Shown here one piece after another: positions 22,389 to 30,158 of a DNA stretch of 33,367 nt. The notes below the pieces were generated by a model that worked only from the letters and a program-made list of their open reading frames with translations, had not been told where the DNA came from and searched no databases. Origin of the DNA: DTU018 sp964618175. GTDB taxonomy: Bacteria > Bacillota > Syntrophomonadia > Syntrophomonadales > Syntrophomonadaceae. The translations under genes and the position numbers were made by a program. The stretch is from positions 1 to 33,367 of the forward strand of contig CAZTZX010000016.1 in the NCBI GenBank assembly GCA_964618175.1, given 5' to 3'. Positions within the stretch are counted from its first letter, which is position 1, and each line of letters opens with the position of its first letter.

Positions 22389-23229
22389 ACTGAAGGACTA
22401 TTTGGCCATGTTGGATTTTGGCCATACTCTTTTTGGTTTGCCGTTTGCGTATCTGGGAGCTTTTCTGGCCCAAAATGGTACGGTTACCCTACACCAGTTT
22501 ATTTGGATCACAGTGGCCATGATCGGTGCCCGTACGGCTGCCTTGAGCTTAAACCGGATAATAGATATGCCTTATGACGGGGCCAATCCCCGCACCGTTG
22601 GGTGGGTCATGCCCTCTGGTCGCTTGAGACCTGGCCGGGTATGGATAGGAGTATTCTTCTTTTTGGCATTGTTGTTCCTGGCCGCTGCTCAATTAAACCC
22701 GCTCTGTTTGAAACTGTCTCCACTGGCGGTGGTGGTGTTGTGGGGCTATTCATATACTAAGCGATTTACCTGGTGGTGCCATCTCTTTTTAGGTATGGCG
22801 ATCGGCATAGGGCCGATTGGGGCCTGGTTTGCAGTCACAGGTACTTTTGACTGGCAGCCCTTTCTAATAGGCGCAGCGGTAGCATTTTGGATAGCCGGGT
22901 TTGACACCATGTATGCTTGCCAGGATATTGAGTTTGATCGCGAGGCGGGTTTATTCTCCATACCGGCCCGCTTTGGTGAAAAAGGAGCCTTGACATTTTC
23001 CGCCCTATTTCATTTATTGACGGTTATCTTCTTGATTCTTACCGGTATGGTGCTGGAATTGGGCGGCTGGTATTACGGAGGAGTGACCCTGGCAGCGATG
23101 GTACTGATATATGAACATAGACTAGTTCGACCAGGAGACTTATCCCGGGTAAACCAGGCGTCTTTTCAATTCAACCGCTATGTTGGTTTAGTGATATTGG
23201 CTGCTACCTTAATAGACATCCATTACTAA
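22381..23229 (+). CDS. UbiA-family prenyltransferase, MqnP-like
   Basis: 282 aa from the TTG at 22381, overlapping the ubiD-like gene by 8 nt; a GTG at 22369 is possible but overlaps the GGAG ribosome site. It is a polytopic membrane protein (about eight or nine helices). The first Asp-rich motif is NRIIDMPYDGANPRTVGWVMPSG (about 60-82). The second is YACQDIEFDREAGLFSIPARFG (about 177-198), the version seen in the MqnP-type subfamily; both bind Mg-prenyl diphosphate. It would attach the polyprenyl tail made by HepT to the naphthoate ring. Context supports the menaquinone pathway. Confidence 0.88.
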   Translation: MSKLKDYLAMLDFGHTLFGLPFAYLGAFLAQNGTVTLHQFIWITVAMIGARTAALSLNRIIDMPYDGANPRTVGWVMPSGRLRPGRVWIGVFFFLALLFLAAAQLNPLCLKLSPLAVVVLWGYSYTKRFTWWCHLFLGMAIGIGPIGAWFAVTGTFDWQPFLIGAAVAFWIAGFDTMYACQDIEFDREAGLFSIPARFGEKGALTFSALFHLLTVIFLILTGMVLELGGWYYGGVTLAAMVLIYEHRLVRPGDLSRVNQASFQFNRYVGLVILAATLIDIHY

Positions 23230-23268
23230 CTCGGGTTGAAATTACCAGCCAAGAAAGGAATGCTGCTA

Positions 23269-23856
23269 GTGGCTAGATATATTGTCGGTATAACCGGTGC
23301 CAGTGGGGTAGTTTATGGATTACGACTGGTGGATTTTTTACTTAATCAAAACTACGAAGTTCACCTAGTCGTAACGGATCCCGCCCGTATTGTTATCGCC
23401 CAGGAAATGAAATGGGATATGGAGGGAGATTGGAAGTCAGCCCTTCAGAACCATTTGCCCACTGGCAATCTTATCGTTTATGATAACTCTTACATTGCTG
23501 CTCCCATAGCCAGCGGTTCTTTTCGTGTAGATGGGATGCTGGTTATTCCCTGCACCATGGCAAGTATAGCTGCTTTTGCCAACGGCTCGGCTCGTAGCTT
23601 ATTAGAAAGATCGGCTGATGTAATGCTCAAGGAGAAGAAACCTTTAATAGTGGTTCCCAGGGAAACCCCCTTGAGCTCTATTCATCTACGCAACCTGCTG
23701 TCTTTGGCAGAGGCGGGAGCCCATATTGTTCCAGCTATGCCGGCTTTCTATGCCGATCCTGTAACTATCGAGGATTTAGTCGATTTCCTGGTGGGGAAAG
23801 TTCTTGACGCCACAGGCATAGAACATGATCTTTTCAAGCGTTACGGTGAGCTGTAG
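23269..23856 (+). CDS. ubiX: UbiX-type flavin prenyltransferase
   Basis: 195 aa from the GTG at 23269, with AAAGGAA 8 nt upstream; the ATG at 23260 overlaps that site and the TTG at 23236 adds atypical residues. UbiX motifs: GITGASGVVYGLRL at the N-terminus (FMN-binding GASG), IPCTMASIAAFANG in the middle, PLIVVPRETPLS and PAMPAFYADP near the C-terminus. It transfers dimethylallyl to FMN, producing the prenyl-FMN cofactor for the UbiD-like enzyme two genes upstream. The gene starts 39 nt after the prenyltransferase stop. The family is certain; the MqnM role is inferred from context. Confidence 0.92.
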   Translation: MARYIVGITGASGVVYGLRLVDFLLNQNYEVHLVVTDPARIVIAQEMKWDMEGDWKSALQNHLPTGNLIVYDNSYIAAPIASGSFRVDGMLVIPCTMASIAAFANGSARSLLERSADVMLKEKKPLIVVPRETPLSSIHLRNLLSLAEAGAHIVPAMPAFYADPVTIEDLVDFLVGKVLDATGIEHDLFKRYGEL

Positions 23857-23920
23857 TTGATAGTAGTATAACCTGGGAAAACTTTAATATTGTGTAGGAT
23901 TCCTAAATAAGGGGAGAAAT

Positions 23921-24889
23921 ATGGCGGGGTTCGATTTATTTAAGTTAGTACGTAATGAGATGGAGTTGGTAGAGGTACAACTCTACGAAAAGGTGAAGAC
24001 GCCCGAACTGATTCTGGGTGAAGCGTCGACCCACCTGATTAAGGCGGGAGGTAAGCGCATACGTCCTGGCTTTGCCCTGTTGGCAGCTCGGATGTATAGA
24101 GATGATCTTAGCTACGTTATTCCTCTGGCTACGGCTTTGGAACTGGTTCACATGGCGACCCTGGTTCATGATGATGTTATTGATAATTCGGCAGTTCGCC
24201 GGGGAACTGGAACAGTGAAATATCAGTGGGGTAACCGCATATCAATATATGCAGGCAATTTTGTCTTTGCCCGTGCTCTGGCCCTTATTGCTACCTATGA
24301 CCGCAGCGATGTTCTGGAATTGATAGCTGATGCCAGCATGAAGATTTGTCAGGGGGAAATCGTGCAGATGCTCAGTTGTTTCAATGTGAACCTGGGATTA
24401 AAGAACTACCTGCGGCGCATAGAACGTAAAACTGCTTTGCTGATATCGCTAAGCTGCCAGTTGGGAGCTATGCTGTCAACCTCTGATAACCGGCAAATTG
24501 AAGCCTTAAAAAAATACGGATACGATTTGGGTTTGGCTTTTCAGATCACCGATGACATCCTGGACTTTGTTGCCGATGAAGCCACCCTGGGTAAACCTAT
24601 TGGCAGTGATATACGTCAGGGTGTTATTACTTTACCTGCTTTGTATGCCTTGTATAATGACGAACAGAGAGTGGAGTTAGCGCGACTATTATCGTCTCCG
24701 CAGGAGTGTCAGGAAAACACACAGCATATCATCGACATGGTGTGTGAATCTGACGGCATTGAATATGCTTATGCGGTCAGTCAGCATTATGCTAACCGAT
24801 CTAGACATCATTTAAGATTACTACCAGATACACCAGTCAAAGAAACACTGCTAGAACTGGCTGATTTTATACTGGCAAGAGATTATTAG
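23921..24889 (+). CDS. hepT: Polyprenyl diphosphate synthase (HepT-like)
   Basis: 322 aa, ATG with GGGGAGA upstream. It is an all-alpha trans-prenyltransferase: GGKRIRPG near residue 43, first Asp-rich motif LVHDDVIDNSAVRRGTGTV (about 82-100) and second motif FQITDDILDFVAD (about 207-219), with KPIGSDIRQG downstream. It condenses isopentenyl units into the long quinone side chain in the cytosol. It has both catalytic motifs, while a HepS-like protein upstream has neither, consistent with a heterodimeric HepS/HepT enzyme. The chain length cannot be read reliably. Confidence 0.92.
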   Translation: MAGFDLFKLVRNEMELVEVQLYEKVKTPELILGEASTHLIKAGGKRIRPGFALLAARMYRDDLSYVIPLATALELVHMATLVHDDVIDNSAVRRGTGTVKYQWGNRISIYAGNFVFARALALIATYDRSDVLELIADASMKICQGEIVQMLSCFNVNLGLKNYLRRIERKTALLISLSCQLGAMLSTSDNRQIEALKKYGYDLGLAFQITDDILDFVADEATLGKPIGSDIRQGVITLPALYALYNDEQRVELARLLSSPQECQENTQHIIDMVCESDGIEYAYAVSQHYANRSRHHLRLLPDTPVKETLLELADFILARDY

Positions 24890-24905
24890 TCAGGGGGTAG
24901 ATCCG

Positions 24906-25466
24906 GTGTCACTAAGAGATATGACGGAAGAACAAAGACAAACGATTATTGAGCATCTGGAAGAATTGCGCCGGTCGTTGGTAATAAGTGTAGCCGCCAT
25001 TATCATCGCGGCAGTAGGTTCCTTTTATTTCAGTGAACAGATTTTATCCATTATTATTTCACCCCTGAAGGCACTAAATGAAAGCTTAATTGTAACCGGT
25101 GTCACCGAAGCTTTTTTCGTTAAACTCAAACTTTCGTTTCTGGCAGGTTTTATTATTGCCTTTCCTGTGGTGATATGGGCCGTCTGGCGGTTTGTAAAAC
25201 CGGCTTTGTATCCCAATGAAAGAAAGTACATTTACTGGTTATTCCCTATCGCTATTATCCTGTTCACAGTTGGGATCCTTTTCGCCTATTTTGGCATCCT
25301 GCGTTTGGTATTGAATTTCTTCATAATAATTGCTGGCAGTAACCTGGAAACTATGTTCAAGGTCGACCAGTATGTTTCTTTTGTAATGGCGTTTACTATT
25401 CCTTTTGGCTTAGTATTCGAACTCCCGGTAGTGGTCTTCTTCCTGTCTAAACTAGGCATTATCAAT
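24906..25466 (+). CDS. tatC: Twin-arginine translocase subunit TatC, C-terminus lost in gap
   Basis: 187 residues visible, GTG at 24906 with GGGGG about 8 nt upstream. TatC features: N-terminal IIEHLEELRRSL, FFVKLKLSFLAGFIIAFPVV with the following WRFVKPALYPNERK loop, and FPIAIILFTVGILFAYF, then the FGLVFELPVVVFFLSKLGI segment, i.e. five of six membrane helices. Complete TatC proteins are about 245 aa, so roughly 55-60 residues are missing. This is longer than the 100-N placeholder allows once tatA's start is included, so the true gap is probably larger. It exports folded redox proteins with TatA. Confidence 0.9.
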
Positions 25467-25566
25467 NNNNNNNNNNNNNNNNNNNNNNNNNNNNNNNNNN
25501 NNNNNNNNNNNNNNNNNNNNNNNNNNNNNNNNNNNNNNNNNNNNNNNNNNNNNNNNNNNNNNNNNN
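25467..25566. other. Assembly gap (100 N)
   Basis: Exactly 100 N, the placeholder for unknown length. It removes the end of tatC and the start of tatA. Confidence 0.97.
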
Positions 25567-25731
25567 ATTGGTAATTTCGGCCCCTGGGAACTTGGAATAG
25601 TATTGGTCATTATCTTAATTATTGTTGGTCCGGGAAAGTTGCCCAAGGTTGGGCAGTCTCTGGGTAAAGCTATCCAGAATTTCCGCAAGGCAAAAGAAGA
25701 CGATTTTGACGAGTTAGATGAAAAGAAATAG
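25567..25731 (+). CDS. tatA: Twin-arginine translocase subunit TatA/E, start lost in gap
   Basis: 54 residues visible, in frame from the gap edge to TAG. It begins IGNFGPWELGIVLVIILII, a single membrane helix preceded by the usual short periplasmic end. The hinge VGPGKLPKVGQSLGKAIQNFRKAK follows, an amphipathic helix with the conserved GP and LG residues, then an acidic tail. Complete TatA proteins of this kind start with Met just before this Ile, so probably only one or a few residues are missing. The order tatC then tatA is the reverse of the commoner tatA-tatC. Confidence 0.9.
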   Translation: MGNFGPWELGIVLVIILIIVGPGKLPKVGQSLGKAIQNFRKAKEDDFDELDEKK

Positions 25732-25736
25732 TAAAG

Positions 25737-25759
25737 AGGTCTGATGCAGGCCTTTTTTT
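25737..25759 (+). terminator. Intrinsic terminator between tatA and the tetrapyrrole operon
   Basis: AGGTCTG (25737-25743) pairs with CAGGCCT (25747-25753) including one G-U, 3-nt loop, followed directly by seven T. Only 19 nt separate it from the next start codon. Confidence 0.75.
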
Positions 25760-25778
25760 AACAGGTGGAGGACGGGTT

Positions 25779-26420
25779 GTGGCTAGTTTATTTCCAATAT
25801 TTCTTGCTATGGATGCCCAACGCTGTGTGGTGATTGGAGGTGGGCAAGTAGCGGAACGGAAAGTGGAGAATCTGCTGGAGTATTCTGTGGAAATAAATGT
25901 AATTAGCCCAGAAGCGACTCCCCGGTTGCAGAGTTGGGCAGAAAACCATCAGGTGAACTGGATGGCCAGAGAATTTCAACCAACGGATATTCAGGGAGCT
26001 TTTTTAGTTTTTGCAGCCACCGATGATCAGATGATAAATCGTGAAGTGGCTGGTCTGTGTCAAGAAAACGGAATTTTAGTCAATGCTGTTGATGACCCAG
26101 TCTATTGTGATTTCTATATCCCCTCTACTATACGGCGTAATTCTCTGGTTCTGGCCATATCAACCGAAGGCAAGAGCCCGGCTTATGCCAAGAGAATGCG
26201 CCGGCAGTTGGAAAAGGATATAACGGCAATGCATGGCGAATTTGTTGAATTATTAGGAGAACAAAGAGAAATAGTTAAGCAAGCTGTTCCAGACATAAGG
26301 GCCAGACAGGCTATTTTCGAAGCTCTAGCTAGTCTGGATATTCTGGATTTGATAGCTGAGGGAAAAGACGAACAGATAAGGGAGCGGATTGAAGAATGTA
26401 TGTCCTTGTGGCGGGAGTAA
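25779..26420 (+). CDS. Precorrin-2 dehydrogenase / sirohydrochlorin ferrochelatase (CysG N-terminal, Met8/SirC type)
   Basis: 213 aa, GTG with GGTGGAGGA upstream. It has an NAD-binding Rossmann start (CVVIGGGQVAERKV, residues 13-26), FAATDD near 84, VNAVDDPVYCDFYIPS (about 102-117) and SPAYAKRMRRQLE, the standard pattern of the NAD-dependent precorrin-2 oxidase. It oxidises precorrin-2 to sirohydrochlorin, and members with a full C-terminal domain also insert iron to give siroheme. Whether this protein chelates cannot be settled by sight. It opens the tetrapyrrole operon and overlaps hemA by 25 nt. Confidence 0.9.
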   Translation: MASLFPIFLAMDAQRCVVIGGGQVAERKVENLLEYSVEINVISPEATPRLQSWAENHQVNWMAREFQPTDIQGAFLVFAATDDQMINREVAGLCQENGILVNAVDDPVYCDFYIPSTIRRNSLVLAISTEGKSPAYAKRMRRQLEKDITAMHGEFVELLGEQREIVKQAVPDIRARQAIFEALASLDILDLIAEGKDEQIRERIEECMSLWRE

Positions 26421-27712
26421 ACCACAGGACGGCTCCGGTAGAGATTAGAGAAAAATTTTCTATATCCGGATCTGCCTTGCAGGATGCCTATGCCTCATTG
26501 AGTAGCTACAAAACTATTGAGGGCTCAATAATCCTGCAAACTTGCAATCGAACCGAAGTTTATACAACCACCAGGAATATTGAAGCAGGCACTAAAGAAC
26601 TGGAAAATTTCTTAAGACAGTTTTCAGGATTGGGATACCACGAGTTAAAAAGCTATTTGTACCAACCCAATTGTTATGATGCCATCAATCATCTGTTTAG
26701 GGTATCTGCTGGTCTTGACTCTATGATTTTGGGCGAAAATCAGATTCTGGGTCAGGTTAAGGAGGCCTACCTGGAGGCTATTGAAACCGGAGCATCAGAT
26801 GGGGTCTTAAATGCTCTTTTTCAGAAGGCCATATATGTAGGTAAAAGGGTACGCACGGAAACTGATCTTGATAAATATCCTGTTTCCATCAGTGCGGCGG
26901 CCGTTGAATTAGCCCGGCGCAGTTTGGGGGACTTACAGAATAAAACGGTCATGGTGGTTGGGGCTGGGGAAATGAGTGAACTGACCACTCGCTACCTCAT
27001 GAAGAATGGGGTTCGATCTGTTATAGTGTCCAACCGTTCTTATGATAAAGCACTTCAACTGGCTGAATCGCTGCAAGGTCGGGCAATTCGCCTTACTGAG
27101 TTGCCTAATATGTTGCCTCAAACTGACATCGTAATATCCTGCACATCAGCTACCCATTATATAATAAATACTAATAACTGCGGCGACAGTCTGCGCAAAC
27201 GCCAGGGTCAGCCAATTATTATGATCGATATTGCGGTTCCGCGTGATATTGACCCTGCTTTAAGAGATATTGCCGGGGTTCATTTGTATGATATTGATGA
27301 TTTACAGGGTGTAGTCGATGCTGATTACTTGGAAAGGCAGCGGGCCTCGCGCGCTGCTCAAAAAATTATTGACGAAGAACTGGATAAATTTAATCAATGG
27401 TTGGCTACCCTGTATGTTGTCCCGGTAATTTCAGCTCTAAAATCTCAGGCTGAGGCTATTAAAACACACGAACTGCAAAAGGCCCTCAACCGTATGGGCG
27501 CAGTTTCCGAGCATCAGCAAAAAGTACTGGGTTCTATGGCTAATTCCATTGTTAATCAACTCCTGCACCATCCAGTAGTGACTTTAAAGGAAATGGCCGT
27601 AAGTAATGAAGGACACATCTATGCAGAAGCTCTTAAGAAATTGTTTGATTTGCAGGTTGATTATGAGGAGACATTGACTGATGAAGCGATTGAGACTGGG
27701 AACCAGAGGTAG
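26396..27712 (+). CDS. hemA: Glutamyl-tRNA reductase
   Basis: 438 aa, ATG inside the end of the previous gene with GGGAG about 11 nt upstream. The N-terminal catalytic domain has HRTAPVEIREKF and nucleophile Cys50 in LQTCNRTEVY, with SMILGENQILGQVKEAY (109-125) closing the active site. An NADPH-binding domain follows (VMVVGAGEMSELTTRYL, about 180-196), and a C-terminal helical dimerisation domain. It reduces Glu-tRNA to glutamate-1-semialdehyde, the first committed step of the C5 route. The next enzyme, HemL, is not in this window. It overlaps hemC by 32 nt. Confidence 0.95.
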   Translation: MYVLVAGVNHRTAPVEIREKFSISGSALQDAYASLSSYKTIEGSIILQTCNRTEVYTTTRNIEAGTKELENFLRQFSGLGYHELKSYLYQPNCYDAINHLFRVSAGLDSMILGENQILGQVKEAYLEAIETGASDGVLNALFQKAIYVGKRVRTETDLDKYPVSISAAAVELARRSLGDLQNKTVMVVGAGEMSELTTRYLMKNGVRSVIVSNRSYDKALQLAESLQGRAIRLTELPNMLPQTDIVISCTSATHYIINTNNCGDSLRKRQGQPIIMIDIAVPRDIDPALRDIAGVHLYDIDDLQGVVDADYLERQRASRAAQKIIDEELDKFNQWLATLYVVPVISALKSQAEAIKTHELQKALNRMGAVSEHQQKVLGSMANSIVNQLLHHPVVTLKEMAVSNEGHIYAEALKKLFDLQVDYEETLTDEAIETGNQR

Positions 27713-28610
27713 TAAATTAGCTCAATGGCAGGCCCAAGCTGTAGCTCAGCGCCTGAGAGACAACTATCCTGATTTGCAGGTTGAAATAGTAATTGTAAAG
27801 ACGGTAGGAGACAAAATCCTGGATGTAGCCCTTTCGCGCATCGGCGATAAGGGCTTGTTTACTACCGAACTTGAAAAAGCCTTAATTGATGGTGATATAG
27901 ATATCGCTGTACACAGTTTAAAGGATCTGCCTTCCCAACTGGAAGAAGGATTGAAACTGGCGGCGGTGCTTGAGCGGGAACATCCTGGGGATGTATTGAT
28001 CAGCAGGGCGGGATTGAAGTACCGTGAGCTCCCTGAAGGCAGCGTTTTAGGCACATCCAGCTTGCGAAGGACCGCCCAGATCAAAGCCATACGTCCCGAT
28101 CTTCAGGTAGTCGATATAAGAGGTAATGTAGAGACTCGTATAAAGAAGATGGAAGAACAACAGCTGGATGGAATTATTCTGGCTTATGCTGGGGTAAAAC
28201 GATTGGGCTTGGAACAATGGATAACTGATCCGCTGACCTTTGAAGTTATGCTGCCAGCTACTGGACAGGGTATTATTGCCATCGAGACCCGGGATCCTGA
28301 TGCGCAGATCAGTGGCCTACTAGAAGCTATTAACCATAAAGAAACATATATCGAAATGCAGGCTGAGCGTGCTTTTTTAAACAGGCTGGAGGGAGGGTGC
28401 CAGGTTCCTATTGGGTCGCTGGCTAAATCCAGTGGCAACAGTCTCGAACTGCAGGGCTTAGTAGCGTCATTAGATGGAACAAAGATTATCCGTGATTCCG
28501 TAACAGCATCCGACCCAGACCCGGTACAACTCGGACTGGAACTGGCTGAACGGATGCTGGCCGCCGGGGCGGAAGATATTCTTAACTCCATTAGAAACAT
28601 GGGGGATTAA
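27681..28610 (+). CDS. hemC: Hydroxymethylbilane synthase (porphobilinogen deaminase)
   Basis: 309 aa, ATG with GAGGAG upstream, overlapping hemA by 32 nt. Diagnostic segments: LRLGTRGSKLAQWQAQ at the start, HSLKDLP (78-84), GTSSLRRTAQI (124-134), DIRGNVETR and the dipyrromethane cofactor attachment Cys240 in LEGGCQVPIG. It polymerises four porphobilinogens into hydroxymethylbilane in the cytosol. Full length, no anomalies. The translational overlaps upstream and the 3-nt gap downstream place it firmly in the operon. Confidence 0.96.
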   Translation: MKRLRLGTRGSKLAQWQAQAVAQRLRDNYPDLQVEIVIVKTVGDKILDVALSRIGDKGLFTTELEKALIDGDIDIAVHSLKDLPSQLEEGLKLAAVLEREHPGDVLISRAGLKYRELPEGSVLGTSSLRRTAQIKAIRPDLQVVDIRGNVETRIKKMEEQQLDGIILAYAGVKRLGLEQWITDPLTFEVMLPATGQGIIAIETRDPDAQISGLLEAINHKETYIEMQAERAFLNRLEGGCQVPIGSLAKSSGNSLELQGLVASLDGTKIIRDSVTASDPDPVQLGLELAERMLAAGAEDILNSIRNMGD

Positions 28611-28613
28611 CCA

Positions 28614-30158
28614 ATGCAAAACAAAGGCATGGTTTACCTAATTGGTGCCGGGCCGGGAGATCCTGGTCTCCTTACTCTTAAGGGGCTGCGCATCCTGCAA
28701 AAGGCGGATGTTGTCATATACGACCGTCTAGTGGGCGGAGCGCTGCTTAATATGGCCCGCAGTGATGCAGAAATGATTTATGTAGGCAAAGCATCCGGCC
28801 ACCATGCTCTTCCCCAGGAGGAAATCAATCAACTTCTGGTAGAAAAGGCCGGCCAGGGCTTGCTCGTGGCGCGCCTAAAAGGGGGAGACCCCTTTTTATA
28901 TGGGCGGGGTGGGGAAGAGGCTCAGTTTGTACGCCAACACGGCTTGGAATTTGAGATAGTACCGGGTGTGACCTCGGCCATTGCCGTACCTGCTTATGCC
29001 GGCATACCCGTAACCCATCGTGACGACACATCCAGTTTTGCTGTTATTACCGGTCATGAAAAACCAGGCAAAAAGGACAGCTCTATTCACTGGGAACATA
29101 TTGCCACTGGTATTGGCACTCTGGTTTTTCTAATGGGCGTAGAGAACCTACCCTTTATCTGCGAGAATTTAATAAGCCATGGTCGTGACCCGCAAACTCC
29201 AATCGCTTTAATTCGCTGGGGCACTCGTCCAGAGCAGGAGGTCTTAACGGGTACTCTTGATACCATTGTAGAACTGGTGCAACAAAATGCTTTTAAGCCT
29301 CCGGCAGTCATTGTGGTCGGTGAAGTAGTCAAACTGCGAGAGGAATTGAGCTGGATCGAAAGTAAGCCTTTGTGGGGTAAAAGAGTAGTGGTAACTCGTT
29401 CCCGAGCTCAGGCCAGCCAATTGGTCGATACCATCTTGGACTTGGGGGGAGAAGCTATTGAATTTCCTTCCATTGAAATAAAAAAAGAGACTAATCTCAG
29501 CGGCCTACACAATGCTATGAGTCATTTGCAAAGCTATGATTGGCTGGTTTTTACCAGTGTTAATGCGGTGGATATCTTTTTTGAAGAACTGATGGCTTGC
29601 GGGTGTGATATCCGCGAATTAAAAGGAATAAAGCTGGCAGCTATTGGCCCGGCTACCCAGGAACAGCTCACCCGCAGGGGACTAAAAGTGGAGGTAGTGC
29701 CTGAAGAATATCGGGCAGAAGGGATTATCAAGTCTTTGCTCGCCATGAGTAAACCGGGACAGTGGGTGCTTCTTCCGCGGGCTCGCGGGGCCCGAACCAT
29801 TTTGCCCGATGAACTGAAACAAGCTGGACTACATGTAAATGAAGTTTTTCTCTATGAAGCCGTTACTGCTATTTCGGTAAGTCCGGAGACCATAGATGAA
29901 ATTAAAAATGGTAATATGGATTACTTAACTTTTACCAGCTCCTCAACTGTGCATAACTTTGTTAAAATCATTGGCAAAGAGAATGTTTTCCGTATCAACC
30001 AGAACAGTAAAGTAGCCTGTATAGGCCCGATAACGGCTGAGACCGCAAGAGAATATGGTTTTACGGTAGATATAAGTGCCCAACAATTTACTATACAAGG
30101 TCTGATTGATGCCATAATAGAGGAGATCAGAGCCAACAGGGAGGAAAGACAGTTATGA
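28614..30158 (+). CDS. cobA-hemD: Fusion: uroporphyrinogen-III C-methyltransferase (CobA/SUMT) and uroporphyrinogen-III synthase (HemD)
   Basis: 514 aa, ATG 3 nt after hemC. Residues 1-250 are a SUMT domain: VYLIGAGPGDPGLLTLKG (8-25), VIYDRLV, RLKGGDPFLYGRGGEEA (83-99), VPGVTSAIAVPAYAGIPVTHR and TLVFLMG. Residues 255-505 are a HemD domain: GKRVVVTRSRAQAS, DWLVFTSVNAVDIFF, LAAIGPATQEQLTRRG and YLTFTSSSTVHNF. The single chain thus closes the tetrapyrrole ring and methylates it to precorrin-2, feeding the first gene of the operon. Such fusions are known in Clostridia. It overlaps nirJ1 by 4 nt (ATGA). Confidence 0.95.
   Translation: MQNKGMVYLIGAGPGDPGLLTLKGLRILQKADVVIYDRLVGGALLNMARSDAEMIYVGKASGHHALPQEEINQLLVEKAGQGLLVARLKGGDPFLYGRGGEEAQFVRQHGLEFEIVPGVTSAIAVPAYAGIPVTHRDDTSSFAVITGHEKPGKKDSSIHWEHIATGIGTLVFLMGVENLPFICENLISHGRDPQTPIALIRWGTRPEQEVLTGTLDTIVELVQQNAFKPPAVIVVGEVVKLREELSWIESKPLWGKRVVVTRSRAQASQLVDTILDLGGEAIEFPSIEIKKETNLSGLHNAMSHLQSYDWLVFTSVNAVDIFFEELMACGCDIRELKGIKLAAIGPATQEQLTRRGLKVEVVPEEYRAEGIIKSLLAMSKPGQWVLLPRARGARTILPDELKQAGLHVNEVFLYEAVTAISVSPETIDEIKNGNMDYLTFTSSSTVHNFVKIIGKENVFRINQNSKVACIGPITAETAREYGFTVDISAQQFTIQGLIDAIIEEIRANREERQL

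Noticed and set aside
28184..28600. 138-codon minus-strand frame in hemC
   Set aside because: Ser-rich shadow of hemC whose own motifs are intact.
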